A stretch of 64,000 nt of DNA from an uncultured Prevotella sp. GTDB lineage: Bacteria; Bacteroidota; Bacteroidia; Bacteroidales; Bacteroidaceae. The notes under the pieces were generated by a model. That model saw nothing but the letters and a program-made list of their open reading frames with translations. It searched no databases and was not told the DNA's origin. Shown piece by piece: positions 33,023 to 42,045 of the stretch. The position numbers and the translations under genes are program-made. The stretch spans positions 1-64,000 of the forward strand of contig CALCVT010000140.1 in assembly GCA_937906495.1 (NCBI GenBank). The letters are read 5' to 3'. Positions within the stretch are counted from its first letter, which is position 1; the number at the start of each line of letters is the position of its first letter.

Positions 33023-33071
33023 TTTAAGCTACCTAAAGTGTCTTTATGCAAACTGCTGCGGACTTTACACA

Positions 33072-33116
33072 ATGCACCGCCACAAGGTGCCATTACGACA
33101 CCATGCAGCGGTGCAT
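33072..33116 (-). terminator. Branched hairpin after the SIMPL gene
   Basis: ATGCACCGC and GCGGTGCAT (33072-33080, 33108-33116) form a 9-bp stem enclosing a smaller GGTG/CACC hairpin, about 90 nt after the SIMPL gene. No T run follows, so the terminator call is weak. Confidence 0.3.
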
Positions 33117-33208
33117 CTGTATTCTGCCTGCACAACCGGTAACTCCAATGGGCTACTCCATCAAACGAAGATAAACAAAATATGGGGGAGTTTCCGGTGC
33201 CGGAAGGC

Positions 33209-33916
33209 TTAACTATCAAGATAGTAATCGATCGAGGTGACCACACGCACCTTTTTGAGGTAGGGCGTATACTGGTCGCGATTTTCAATAGAGAACAGGC
33301 CTTGGGTTGCATTCTTGATTTTTCCCAACTCACTACCCGAATCGCTGGCAAACTTGGCAGCAGCCTCACGGGCATTGCGGGTAGCCTCTTCGATCATGGC
33401 AGGCTTAATCTTATTTAGGCTCGTAAATTCATATTCTACCTGCGAACCATAATCGCCCGCCGATATGGCTATACCCTGCTTTAGGAGTTCACCTACACGC
33501 GACATAAGTTGCCTTACTTTATCTACTTGCGAAGACGATACGGTGATAACGTTCGTCACGTTGTAGCGGTCGCGCGCAATTACATCAGACGAGGCATAAC
33601 GGTCTGCATGCAAATCGACTATTTGAGGAGCACTTGTACTAATGTTCTTAGGCTGCAAACCATTGCGTATCAGAAACTCCGAAATTTTTTGATTCACGGA
33701 GTTGATGTGCGCATAAATCTGCTGCAAGTCGTTACCCGTTGTTTTGTAAACAATGGGCCATATCACATGGTCGGCTTTTACCTCGCGCTCAGCCAGCCCC
33801 CGTACCGAAACAAAACGATCTTTGGAAGCAAAGGACGAAAGCCCCATATTAAGACATACTCCAAGCAAAAGGATGCCCAACGCCAGTATAACGGCTTCGA
33901 TTCTGTAGTTTTTCAT
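33209..33916 (-). CDS. SIMPL domain (DUF541) envelope protein
   Basis: A 235-residue protein with one N-terminal hydrophobic anchor (about residues 7-25) followed by a SIMPL/DUF541 domain: RFVSVRGLAEREVKADHVIWP, then long helices and strands up to YYLDS. Bacterial homologues include the E. coli periplasmic protein YggE, linked to oxidative stress, but the molecular function is unknown. It is probably periplasmic and membrane-anchored. It has its own promoter. Confidence 0.85.
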   Translation of the reverse strand: MKNYRIEAVILALGILLLGVCLNMGLSSFASKDRFVSVRGLAEREVKADHVIWPIVYKTTGNDLQQIYAHINSVNQKISEFLIRNGLQPKNISTSAPQIVDLHADRYASSDVIARDRYNVTNVITVSSSQVDKVRQLMSRVGELLKQGIAISAGDYGSQVEYEFTSLNKIKPAMIEEATRNAREAAAKFASDSGSELGKIKNATQGLFSIENRDQYTPYLKKVRVVTSIDYYLDS

Positions 33917-33941
33917 AAGCTGATAGTTAGATATTCAATGG

Positions 33942-33973
33942 CAAATATAAGCGATGCTATCTTAGCTTACAAG
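33942..33973 (-). promoter_or_regulatory. Promoter of the SIMPL gene
   Basis: TATATTTG (33942-33949, minus) with CTTG 20 nt upstream (33970-33973). It predicts a leader of about 20 nt. Confidence 0.55.
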
Positions 33974-34065
33974 CGTTTAATATTCTTTATTATCCATCGA
34001 AACTTTCAACTGCAACACCAACAGCCAATAAAAAACTTTATGACAGAATCAAACAGTAACTAAAC

Positions 34066-35106
34066 CTATTGCTCAGGCTCCACCTTTTCGGCATGATTCC
34101 GAATCAACGGACGGGTAGACTCCATGATGTCGAAGAGTTCGGCCACGGTTTCGGCTCGAAGCATAGCTATGCGCGTTGCTCTAAAGTTGGGCAATCCTTT
34201 AAATAAGGGCGTGGCTGCTAAATGGCGACGAATGTGCAAAATACCCCGGTATTCATCAATGCGCTCTACGCTTTGGCGCACCTGTTCCTTGAGTACGTCA
34301 AGCTTCCAGTCGGGAGTCATTGGAGCATAGTCTGAAGGTATCACAGCATCGACGGAATGTGTATCGGCATGCAGCTCATCGTGTATCTCTTTAAATATCC
34401 ACGGACGACCAAAGGTAGCCCGTCCTACCATCACCGCGTCGACACCATATTTTTCGAAGGCTTCGCGAGCTCCTGTACCCGAGGTTATGTCGCCGTTTCC
34501 AATAATGGGGATATGCATACGCGGATTACGCTTGATTTCGCCGATTAAGGTCCAGTCAGCTTCGCCGGTATACATTTGTGCACGCGTACGCCCATGTACC
34601 GTAAGGGCTTGTATGCCGCAGTCCTGCAACTGTTCGGCCAAAGGCACGATAATGCGGCTCGACGAATCCCAGCCAAGACGGGTTTTGGCAGTTACGGGTA
34701 CATCGACAGCATCGACCACCGCACGTGTAATTTCGAGCATTCGGGGAACGTCTTGCAGCAAACCGGCACCAGCCCCCTTGCCTGCCACACGCTTAACCGG
34801 ACAGCCAAAGTTTATATCCAGTACGTCCGGCTGGGCACGCTCTACAACAATTTGTGCAGCATCGCGCACGGCAATGGGGTCCTTACCGTATATTTGAATG
34901 GCTACCGGACGCTCGGATTCGCAAACGGTGAGTTTCTCAAGACTCTTGTTAACCATACGAACCAAAGCATCAGCTGCAACAAACTCCGAATAAACCATCG
35001 AAGCTCCCAAATGGCGGCAAAGCAATCGGAAACCTATGTCGGTAACATCCTCCATGGGGGCTAATACTACCGGACGGTCGCCTAAATCTAATTTTCCTAT
35101 ATGCAT
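34066..35106 (-). CDS. dusB: tRNA-dihydrouridine synthase
   Basis: A 346-residue flavoenzyme that reduces uridines in the tRNA D-loop. The FMN-binding TIM barrel begins with PVVLAPMEDVTDIGFR. The catalytic Cys is in DINFGCPVKRVAGKGAG (about residue 100), and VHGRTRAQMY and IIGNGDI are the further family signatures. The choice of DusB among the Dus subfamilies is based on overall layout and is less sure than the enzyme class. It is the last gene of the U32-HAD-ribF-CPBP-dus cluster, 31 nt after the CPBP gene. Confidence 0.92.
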   Translation of the reverse strand: MHIGKLDLGDRPVVLAPMEDVTDIGFRLLCRHLGASMVYSEFVAADALVRMVNKSLEKLTVCESERPVAIQIYGKDPIAVRDAAQIVVERAQPDVLDINFGCPVKRVAGKGAGAGLLQDVPRMLEITRAVVDAVDVPVTAKTRLGWDSSSRIIVPLAEQLQDCGIQALTVHGRTRAQMYTGEADWTLIGEIKRNPRMHIPIIGNGDITSGTGAREAFEKYGVDAVMVGRATFGRPWIFKEIHDELHADTHSVDAVIPSDYAPMTPDWKLDVLKEQVRQSVERIDEYRGILHIRRHLAATPLFKGLPNFRATRIAMLRAETVAELFDIMESTRPLIRNHAEKVEPEQ

Positions 35107-35137
35107 GTATCTGTTTTGCTATTTGCTGTAATAATTT

Positions 35138-35998
35138 TTACTTAAGTGTGCGCCATGCATTGAGCAGGCCTAAACCGACATGGAGCAATCCAAGCGCAAT
35201 AACTGCTTCTACGGGCCAGTTGTCGGCAAAACTGAGTGCATCGGGCCATTGTAAAAAGACCACTGCAAAAACATTGTTGGCTATATGAGCCGAAAGACAA
35301 AGCCAAAGATTGCCTGTGCGCAAATAAAAAAGGCCTAAAACAACTCCTATCAGGAATGCGGGAACCATTTGGGCTGGATTGCCATGCACCACTGCAAAGG
35401 CTGCTGCTGCAATTATGGCCGAGAGCCACGGCGAAAGCCCTTTACGATGCAAACTACGCACAATACCTACCCGAAACACCAGTTCTTCGGCTAACGGGCC
35501 TACCAAACAAAGCTGGATAAGGCTGAGCGGATGTGCCAACATGGCGCGGAACAAATCGGAACTGCCCTCATCTGCCAAATCAAAGGGCTTGAGCAACAAC
35601 GACAACCCGAAGGCTAACAATGTAACAGACAACACCGCAAAGCATACCTTACGCCCCAAAACAGCAGTTGGCATGGTCACCAATGCCGAAGGGGCATCTG
35701 TCAACTGATGCCCCGTAGCTGCCGATGTCGAAGAGGAGACGGCAGGCTGACATGACTTTACAGCCGAAACTTGGCGAAGCTTATCGAAACGGGGCTGCAA
35801 CTTGTAATACCAAGTCCACAGTACGATACTAAGCAAAGCCTCGGTTATAAAAAGTGCCAGGCACATAGCTGCAGGGGTAGCATGTGTGGCAGCTGTTACA
35901 CCACCTCCCGACACATTATTTACAGATAGCAGCACAGCTAAAAGCGATGCTGCCACCTGAAATCCGATAAAAAGCAGAAAGACTATGAGGGCCGTCAT
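35138..35998 (-). CDS. CPBP family intramembrane metalloprotease
   Basis: A 286-residue membrane protein with about seven hydrophobic segments. It carries the three CPBP (Abi) motifs: EELVFRVG (EExxxR, about residue 167), FAVVHGN (FxxxH) and HIANN (HxxxN/B), which form the Rce1-like glutamate metalloprotease site. Bacterial members process or modify membrane proteins, or give immunity to bacteriocins; the role here is unknown. The start overlaps the ribF stop by 4 nt, so translation is coupled. Confidence 0.88.
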   Translation of the reverse strand: MTALIVFLLFIGFQVAASLLAVLLSVNNVSGGGVTAATHATPAAMCLALFITEALLSIVLWTWYYKLQPRFDKLRQVSAVKSCQPAVSSSTSAATGHQLTDAPSALVTMPTAVLGRKVCFAVLSVTLLAFGLSLLLKPFDLADEGSSDLFRAMLAHPLSLIQLCLVGPLAEELVFRVGIVRSLHRKGLSPWLSAIIAAAAFAVVHGNPAQMVPAFLIGVVLGLFYLRTGNLWLCLSAHIANNVFAVVFLQWPDALSFADNWPVEAVIALGLLHVGLGLLNAWRTLK

Positions 35999-36948
35999 TG
36001 GTCAGAAAGCATTTGACGAACGGTGTCTGCATCGATTGCTAATTGTCGCTGCAAGTCCTCGATACTGTTAAAGCGTTGTTCATCGCGCACCCGGCGGTAA
36101 AAATAGAGTTTAAGCTGCTGTCCGTACAATGAGTCCCCTGTATAGTCGAGCAGGTGAGCCTCGATTGTTTGATCAGACCCATTGTCGAGAGTTGGACGCC
36201 ACCCGATGTTGACCATTGCCATATAGCTAAAACCTTCGACATAAGCACGCACAGCATATACTCCACGCCCAGGAACAAGTTGTTCCTCACAGTCAGGACG
36301 CAGATTGGCGGTAGGAAATCCCATGAGTGAACCTGCATGATGTCCTTCAACAACTTTGCCTTCAAGCAAATAGGGACGTCCGAGGCAGGCTCTCGCCATC
36401 TCGACATTGCCTCCGGTAAGAAAGCGTCGCGTAGCCGATGAACTGACACGTAAATCGTCGGCATCAAAAGGACGTTCGCGCAATACCTCAATCCCGAGTT
36501 CACGACCATACTTTACATATTCCTTATAGCCGGACGAAAGGTCGGAACCAAAATGGTGGTCGTAGCCTATCAGCAAGCATTTCACACCCAACTCATCACG
36601 CAATACCAGCTCCATGAAATCGCGCGAGGTAAGCATCGACATACGCTGATCAAAGTGGAGCATGGCACAGCCGGCCAAACCACTGGCTTCGAGCAAATGC
36701 AACTTCTCGGCATTCGTTGTTAACAATTCGGGCCAGTAGTGTGTATGCGACAATGCCAGGCGCGGATGTTCTTCAAAGGTCACCACGATAGGCTGCAAGC
36801 CGCGCCTGGCTGCTTCGGCCTTGATTTGATCAATCAGATAAAGGTGTCCGCGATGTACTCCGTCGAAAAAACCGATGGCCGCGCAGTATCCTTGCGTGGC
36901 TTCGGTATGACGGTGAAAACTATGGAAGGAGTAATTTGCCATTTTCAT
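35995..36948 (-). CDS. ribF: Bifunctional riboflavin kinase/FAD synthetase
   Basis: Converts riboflavin to FMN and FAD. ATG 36948 (MKMANYS) is chosen over the frame start at 37002, giving 317 residues. The N-terminal FAD synthetase domain shows GFFDGVHRGHLYLI (nucleotidyltransferase HxGH) and SSSATRRFLTGG; the C-terminal kinase domain shows GKVVEGHHAGSLMGFPTANLRP and the usual RGVYAV. The gene overlaps the end of the HAD gene by 29 nt. Confidence 0.95.
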   Translation of the reverse strand: MKMANYSFHSFHRHTEATQGYCAAIGFFDGVHRGHLYLIDQIKAEAARRGLQPIVVTFEEHPRLALSHTHYWPELLTTNAEKLHLLEASGLAGCAMLHFDQRMSMLTSRDFMELVLRDELGVKCLLIGYDHHFGSDLSSGYKEYVKYGRELGIEVLRERPFDADDLRVSSSATRRFLTGGNVEMARACLGRPYLLEGKVVEGHHAGSLMGFPTANLRPDCEEQLVPGRGVYAVRAYVEGFSYMAMVNIGWRPTLDNGSDQTIEAHLLDYTGDSLYGQQLKLYFYRRVRDEQRFNSIEDLQRQLAIDADTVRQMLSDQ

Positions 36949-37546
36949 CAAAATATTTAAACCATTGGCTGCCAGCGGGTGCCAAGAGCGACTGCATGCC
37001 ACAACGACGCGCAGCCTCGCAGTTTACTTCGCTGTCGTCAAAGAACAAAATATCGGAAGCCGGTACGCCCAGTTCTTTAATAACAGCCTCATAGAGTTCG
37101 GGAGCCGGTTTTTCGAGTCCCATTTCGCACGAAAGGAAGATGTGGTCGAAAAAATCGCCAACCTGGTGTCCTTGATAAGCAAAAAACTCATCACGGGCCT
37201 GACGCCAATGTATCTGGTTTGTATTACTGAGTAGATTCAATGGGTAATGCTGCTTTATTTTGAGCAACATGTCGAGACGTTCGGCTGGTACACCCGGCAG
37301 GAAACTCTCCCATGCACTTACTATCGCTTGATCCGTAGTATCAAGACGACCCGTAATTTGACGTATCTCGTTACAGAATTCGGGAATGCTCATTTTGCCT
37401 TGCTCAATCAGCGAAAACGGACCTGCCTGACGGTATGCACCCAAATACTTGGTTATATCTAAGCCAATAGCATTAAACTCTCTGACGCAACGTTCACGGT
37501 CTAAGTCGACCAATACGCCGCCAAAATCGAATAATAAGGTCATCAT
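36920..37546 (-). CDS. HAD-superfamily hydrolase (HAD-IA)
   Basis: A 208-residue cytoplasmic phosphatase-like protein. HAD motif I is FDFGGVLVDLD, motif II is LLSNTNQ, motif III Lys is in GLEKPAPELY and motif IV is FFDDSEVNCEAA. It resembles YihX/FMN-phosphatase-like proteins of the epoxide-hydrolase-N group. Its overlap with ribF hints at a flavin-phosphate or other metabolite-repair role, which is inference only. The start could also be 37558 or 37543. Confidence 0.85.
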   Translation of the reverse strand: MMTLLFDFGGVLVDLDRERCVREFNAIGLDITKYLGAYRQAGPFSLIEQGKMSIPEFCNEIRQITGRLDTTDQAIVSAWESFLPGVPAERLDMLLKIKQHYPLNLLSNTNQIHWRQARDEFFAYQGHQVGDFFDHIFLSCEMGLEKPAPELYEAVIKELGVPASDILFFDDSEVNCEAARRCGMQSLLAPAGSQWFKYFDENGKLLLP

Positions 37547-37560
37547 GTTGCACTGCAAGG

Positions 37561-38796
37561 TTATTTAGACTGAACAAGTTTATAGAGTTTGTCGGAGGGA
37601 CGCACTTTTTCGGGCACAGGAATTGAAACACGCATTCCCTTTACTGCCTTTTCGGTAGGGCCATTATCGCCATGAATATCTGTTGCCTCCACATAGAGTA
37701 CGCCTGTAGTCGGTCCGGTTATCAGCAGTTTATCACCTACATTAATCTCGCCGGCTTCTATATAGAACTCTCCTACTCCTAACTTCGAAAAATACTTCAT
37801 GCCTTTGCCTACATACTGTTTCTTTTCGGTAGCACTCGAACCATACACCTCGCTCCACTCGCCAAGGCGCTGACCCAGATAATAGCCGTCCCAAAAACCG
37901 CGATTAAATACGGTAGAAAGGCGTTTATTCCACTCTTCTACCCTTTCAGGAGTAAAGGTGCCGTTGTTGACAGCCTCGATAGCCTCTTTGTAACAACGCA
38001 CTACGGTATATACATATTCGGCACTACGGGCACGACCTTCGATCTTGAATACGCGCACACCTGCGGCCATCATTTTGTCGATGAATCCAATGGTTTTCAA
38101 ATCCTTCGGACTCATAATATACTTATTGTCTACATCCAGTTCTACACCTGTTTCACGGTCGCGAACGGTGTAACTGCGCCGGCACACCTGCATACACTCT
38201 CCACGATTGGCCGAACGCCCCAGGTTATCAAGCGAGAGATAACACTTTCCGCTAACGGCCATGCACAATGCACCGTGGCAAAACATCTCGATGCGAATGG
38301 GGTTGCCCTTGGGACCACACACCTGCTCACGAACGATTGTTTCGTGAATAGCGGCTACCTGGTCGAGATTGAGCTCGCGGGCCAATACTGCAACGTCAGC
38401 AAAACGCGCATAAAACTTGAGTGCCTCAGCATTAGATATATTTAGCTGGGTAGACAAGTGGACTTCCTGCCCTATTTGGTTACAATAGGTCATTACGGCT
38501 ACATCGCAGGCTATGATGGCCGAAATTCCGGCCTCATGAGCAGCATCGCAAATGTGGTGCATCAGTTCGATATCCTCGTCGTATATAATGGTATTGACCG
38601 TTAAATACGACTTAACGCCCTGTGCTGCGCACTGCGTAGCTATGTCGTGCAAATCGGTTATCGTAAAACGGCTGGCACTGTGCGCACGCATATTCAGAGT
38701 TTCAATGCCAAAGTAAATGGAGTCGGCTCCTGCCTGAAGGGCTGCTGCCAGCGCTTCGCGCGAGCCTACGGGAGCCATTACTTCATAAGTATTCAT
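37561..38796 (-). CDS. U32 family peptidase (tRNA hydroxylation protein TrhP-like)
   Basis: A 411-residue protein of the U32 family. It opens with EVMAPVGSREALAAALQAGADSIYFG and has the Cys cluster CHGALCMAVSGKCYLS followed by NRGECMQVCRR, which in this family binds an iron-sulphur cluster. The closest studied relatives by layout are the TrhP/YegQ proteins, needed for 5-hydroxyuridine formation at tRNA position 34; U32 proteins were first described as collagenases. A TrhP-like tRNA role is preferred here, and the dus gene in the same cluster agrees with it. It is the first gene of the cluster, with a 155-nt structured leader. Confidence 0.85.
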   Translation of the reverse strand: MNTYEVMAPVGSREALAAALQAGADSIYFGIETLNMRAHSASRFTITDLHDIATQCAAQGVKSYLTVNTIIYDEDIELMHHICDAAHEAGISAIIACDVAVMTYCNQIGQEVHLSTQLNISNAEALKFYARFADVAVLARELNLDQVAAIHETIVREQVCGPKGNPIRIEMFCHGALCMAVSGKCYLSLDNLGRSANRGECMQVCRRSYTVRDRETGVELDVDNKYIMSPKDLKTIGFIDKMMAAGVRVFKIEGRARSAEYVYTVVRCYKEAIEAVNNGTFTPERVEEWNKRLSTVFNRGFWDGYYLGQRLGEWSEVYGSSATEKKQYVGKGMKYFSKLGVGEFYIEAGEINVGDKLLITGPTTGVLYVEATDIHGDNGPTEKAVKGMRVSIPVPEKVRPSDKLYKLVQSK

Positions 38797-38952
38797 AGGT
38801 TTGGTACTAAAGGGCTAACCTGCCGAAACTCTGGAGGTTGCCCGGGGTTAATCGAATGTGGCAAAGCCACAAGGTCTGCAACTTTTTTTACTTTAAAACA
38901 GCGCATACCCCCAAGAGGGTTAACACTTACAGACTTATAGATATGTGGCTTT
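38797..38952 (-). other. Structured 5' leader of the U32 operon
   Basis: Predicted untranslated leader of about 155 nt. On the minus strand it holds a CCCTCTTGGGGG hairpin, an A-rich segment with seven consecutive A, a GTGGCTTTGCCAC hairpin, and an AACCCCGGG to GGTTAG region that can pair. I do not recognise a known riboswitch. The part beyond the promoter (38967-39208) shows nothing identifiable. Confidence 0.35.
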
Positions 38953-38958
38953 ATACTG

Positions 38959-38966
38959 CAAAGGTA
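38959..38966 (-). promoter_or_regulatory. -7 box of the U32-HAD-ribF-CPBP-dus operon
   Basis: TACCTTTG on the minus strand matches the -7 consensus; the start of transcription would be near 38952. No convincing -33 box was found. Confidence 0.55.
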
Positions 38967-39208
38967 GTGCAAAGCGGGGGCCTATAAAAGTAAATACCTT
39001 GTTTTTTATGCCTTACCGGCCGGCCCACTGCAGCAAAAGGGGGAAAAACATGGAATACTGCAATACTACCGATAACACCGTCACAACCTCTGCATTCAAC
39101 TACTCCGACAGCATATACACAAGGCCTTACAAGGCAAATGCCCTGCCACCGGGCCTGGCAGCAAAAGCATGGCTTGCGCTGCGCCTGATGGTAGAGCATC
39201 ATTGCTTT

Positions 39209-40291
39209 TTATAAATTTACTTGTGCCTCGTTTATCATACGGCGCACATAGTCGGGGTCTGAATTTGGACAAACCAACAATACATTGCCCTGCTGTGCCA
39301 AAAGAAAACCGTCAAGCCCAGCCACTACAGCCTTCATACTGTCGGGCAAAGCTACTGTACAGTTTTGAGTGCCGTTAAAAATAACTTTTGACTTTCCGCT
39401 CACAGTATTGCCGTCAACATCCTTGCTACTCACATCGTGCAAACCGGGCCAACAACCCACATCGGCCCACCCAAAGTCGCACACCTGCACTGCTGCATTC
39501 TCACAGCCTTCGAGTACAAAAAGGTCTATCTGCCGAGGCATGCGGTCGGTAAAGCTGGAACGCACATAAGCTACCTCCTCGGCTATGGTAACCATTTGCC
39601 GGGCCAATGTTTCAACCGATTGCGATGTACGGTTGAGCAACTTGTCTAACCGGCGGCCCATCGTTTCGCCCTTCCACATAAATATACCCGTGTTCCAAAG
39701 AAACTCACCACTCTCCTTAAAGAGGCGTGCATATTCAAGTTCGGGCTTTTCGGTAAACGACTTTACACGATAAAAGTTGGCTTCGCTCTCTTGTTCTCCC
39801 ATCTGTATATAGCCATAGGCTGTATTGAGGGCCGTGGGGCGCACACCTATAGCCAAAAAATCATCGTGGGTAGACACATACTCAAAACCTTTTTGTATTT
39901 GCGCTTCAAAACGGTCTGTGTGCTGAATGAGTTGGTCGGCCGGACTTACTACCAGGTTGGCTTCGGGGTCGGCCAGCACTGCATGCCACGTACCCCATAT
40001 TGCTGCAGGCGCAGTGTTGAGCTGCACGGGTTCGGGTAGGATATTCTCGGCCGGAAGTTGTGGAAGTTGCTGCTTTACCAGCGCTACATAGTCCTCAAAG
40101 GTCGATACATATATATGCTCCAGGGGCATGAAGTGTGCAAAACGGTCGAATGTCTGCTGCAACAAGGTACGTCCGGTTCCAAAAAAGTCGAGGAATTGTT
40201 TGGGATACTCTTTCCGGCTCACCGGCCACAACCGGCGTCCTACTCCTCCGGCCAAAATGATGCAATAGTTCTTCTGCTGTGCTTCCATCAT
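39209..40291 (-). CDS. manC: Mannose-1-phosphate guanylyltransferase
   Basis: Makes GDP-mannose from GTP and mannose 1-phosphate. The start at 40291 or 40288 (MMEAQQKNYC) gives about 360 residues, a single nucleotidyltransferase domain without the phosphomannose isomerase domain of the long ManC form. The pyrophosphorylase signature GGVGRRLWPVSRKEYPKQF is at the N-terminus, NLVVSPADQLI holds the metal-binding Asp, and FTEKPELEYA the sugar-binding segment. It may link mannose released by the GH92/GH130 enzymes to nucleotide-sugar pools, but manno-conjugate synthesis is the general role. Confidence 0.92.
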   Translation of the reverse strand: MMEAQQKNYCIILAGGVGRRLWPVSRKEYPKQFLDFFGTGRTLLQQTFDRFAHFMPLEHIYVSTFEDYVALVKQQLPQLPAENILPEPVQLNTAPAAIWGTWHAVLADPEANLVVSPADQLIQHTDRFEAQIQKGFEYVSTHDDFLAIGVRPTALNTAYGYIQMGEQESEANFYRVKSFTEKPELEYARLFKESGEFLWNTGIFMWKGETMGRRLDKLLNRTSQSVETLARQMVTIAEEVAYVRSSFTDRMPRQIDLFVLEGCENAAVQVCDFGWADVGCWPGLHDVSSKDVDGNTVSGKSKVIFNGTQNCTVALPDSMKAVVAGLDGFLLAQQGNVLLVCPNSDPDYVRRMINEAQVNL

Positions 40292-40763
40292 GATGATTGA
40301 TGTCTTTATAAGTTGGTATTTTTCAAGGTGTACCATTGCCGGCTTTTTACTGCACGGCATGATGGGTCATCATCTGTTGCGAAGATAAGTATTTTTCGAG
40401 GGGTCGAACGGACTATTCCATTTAAAAATACCAAAAAAGGAGTTCTCGAACTATTGTGGGGTGCTTTCAGCCAATTTACAACTATACCTTCAGGCTTTGT
40501 TCTACCTGGTCTGAAGTTTTTATAACCGACAGAGCATAGCAATTAAGCATGATTGCCTACACAAGATACAAAACGGCTGAGGCTTTCATTCCTCATTTGT
40601 ATGCAGCAGCAGACACTACTTCAAAGAAACACCACTCCAACAGCCTCAACCATACAGAAAGAGCCGTGAAGACTTCAACACCTCTTGCAAAAGTTTATAT
40701 TCCCCTACCCTAAACAATGGGTTAAAAGCATGGGTGTTGTTGTTTTTGGCTACCCACAGAAAC
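40292..40763. other. Intergenic region upstream of manC
   Basis: No convincing gene. Small frames at 40306-40542 on both strands are mutually overlapping and lack features. A variant -7 box TATCTTCG on the minus strand (40380-40387) may serve manC with a leader of about 80 nt. Confidence 0.4.
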
Positions 40764-40797
40764 AAAAATGGTTGATAATCGTTTGATTATCAACCAT
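40764..40797 (-). terminator. Terminator after tRNA-Leu
   Basis: A perfect 13-bp inverted repeat (40768-40780 with 40785-40797, GTTT loop) is followed on the minus strand by TTTTTG. It ends just 7 nt after the tRNA-Leu gene and is a textbook intrinsic terminator. Confidence 0.88.
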
Positions 40798-40803
40798 AAT
40801 TAG

Positions 40804-40885
40804 TACCCAGAGCCGGGGTCGAACCGGCACGGGTTTCCCCACTGGTGTTTGAGACCAGCGCGTCTACCGATTCCGCCATCTGGGC
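40804..40885 (-). tRNA. tRNA-Leu (anticodon CAA)
   Basis: An 82-nt class II tRNA on the minus strand: acceptor stem GCCCAGA/TCTGGGT, D-arm with GGTAGACGC, anticodon stem CTGGT/ACCAG with loop CTCAAAC, a short variable arm (TGGGGAAACCCGT) and GGTTCGACCCC in the T-arm. The anticodon CAA reads UUG. Discriminator base A; CCA is not encoded. It has its own consensus promoter and terminator. Confidence 0.95.
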
Positions 40886-40921
40886 TGCTCGCGTCACCCT
40901 CTAAAGGGACTTAAAGCGGTG

Positions 40922-40953
40922 CAAAGATAAGGATATTTCTGTTTCGAACCAAA
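40922..40953 (-). promoter_or_regulatory. Promoter of tRNA-Leu
   Basis: TATCTTTG (40922-40929, minus) with TTTG (40950-40953) 20 nt upstream: a full consensus promoter starting transcription about 30 nt ahead of the tRNA. Confidence 0.8.
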
Positions 40954-41051
40954 TTATTTGATGATTTTTTTAGTCTAAAAATAATATTAAGACCTTAATC
41001 GAATAGATTATATGGGGTATGCAGGCAACTAATGCACTGTATAAACCATAT

Positions 41052-41090
41052 ACGGTGGATACGCGAAGTTGCTTTTCGCGTATCCACCGT
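41052..41090 (-). terminator. Hairpin after the outer-membrane barrel gene
   Basis: A perfect 16-bp inverted repeat (41052-41067 with 41075-41090, 7-nt loop) lies 55 nt downstream of the barrel gene. The minus-strand tail is only moderately T-rich. Confidence 0.6.
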
Positions 41091-41145
41091 TCATCATACT
41101 GCACCTTTATGGCAGCACTGCATGGGGTTGATACTTGCTGGAGTA

Positions 41146-41763
41146 TTAGAACATGTAACTCAAGCCAATGATGAAGTTAGAGTTGTGGCAAGAGCTGTTT
41201 TCCCAAACTTTTGAGAATCCATACTCGTAGCCCAAACCGATTTGGAAACCGCTGGCTTCAACACCTAAACGGAGTCCCCAGCCGCCATCGAAGGTCTGAG
41301 CACCATCATCGCCAAAGAAATCGTGCTTTACACTGCCTCCGCCTATTGCTGTGTTTACTTCTACCTTCTCCTTACCGCATACGCCGAAGGCAAAGTAAGG
41401 ACCGGTTTCACCAAAAATAGACACGTTGTTGCCTAGGTTAAAGCGGTAACCAATGTTCAAGGGAATTTCGAGATAGCCGGGGTTCATTTTTACCTTGCCT
41501 TCTACGCCTTCAAATTCGGCGTCGGCTTCGCATCCCTTTTGCGTAAACTGCAGACCGAAGTTGGTGTACAGGTTGTTGGTAAAGTTATACTCTCCACGTA
41601 CACCGGCATGGAAACCAATGCGACAATCGCTATTATTGTCGGTTATTTTGGGTACGTTCATTCCTGCCGTTACACCAAAACGAAATTCGCCTGCCTGCTG
41701 TGCTGAGGCTGTCAAAGCGCCGCAAGCCATAAGTGCGGCCATACAGAGTGATTTTACTTTCAT
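41146..41763 (-). CDS. Outer-membrane beta-barrel (porin-family) protein
   Basis: A 205-residue exported protein: ATG 41763 starts a signal peptide (MKVKSLCMAALMACGALTASA), the upstream start at 41784 being less suitable. The mature part alternates as in small beta-barrels of the PorT/OMP_b-brl_2 group and ends in NFIIGLSYMF, the C-terminal Phe typical of barrels recognised by the BAM machinery. The function (pore, adhesion or structure) is unknown. It has a full consensus promoter and stands alone. Confidence 0.82.
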   Translation of the reverse strand: MKVKSLCMAALMACGALTASAQQAGEFRFGVTAGMNVPKITDNNSDCRIGFHAGVRGEYNFTNNLYTNFGLQFTQKGCEADAEFEGVEGKVKMNPGYLEIPLNIGYRFNLGNNVSIFGETGPYFAFGVCGKEKVEVNTAIGGGSVKHDFFGDDGAQTFDGGWGLRLGVEASGFQIGLGYEYGFSKVWENSSCHNSNFIIGLSYMF

Positions 41764-41820
41764 CGTTTCTTTCGTTTTTATCAAGGCACGTTGGGGCCTT
41801 GTGGGTTATTAAGGATGCAG

Positions 41821-41852
41821 CAAAAGTATAACAGAACGCTATTTCTAACAAA
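41821..41852 (-). promoter_or_regulatory. Promoter of the outer-membrane barrel gene
   Basis: TACTTTTG (41821-41828, minus) with TTTG (41849-41852) 20 nt upstream, giving a leader of about 50 nt. Confidence 0.75.
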
Positions 41853-42045
41853 CATTTCGGTGAAATGTAACAAAGAATAGGTATTTAAAACGAACGATTA
41901 GATAATTTCCTATAAATTCAGTTCCTAATTGGGGTAATTAACCACGCTTAAGGGCATATATGAAGGCCATGTTGATTGGTATACATGGAGTGTTGAAAAC
42001 TTCATAGGGCTTTACTGCTGGAACAGAGGCGGGAGAATATGTACC

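Noticed and set aside
40306..40542. Small frames on both strands upstream of manC
   Set aside because: They overlap each other, have no motif or signal peptide, and sit in the likely manC leader and promoter region.
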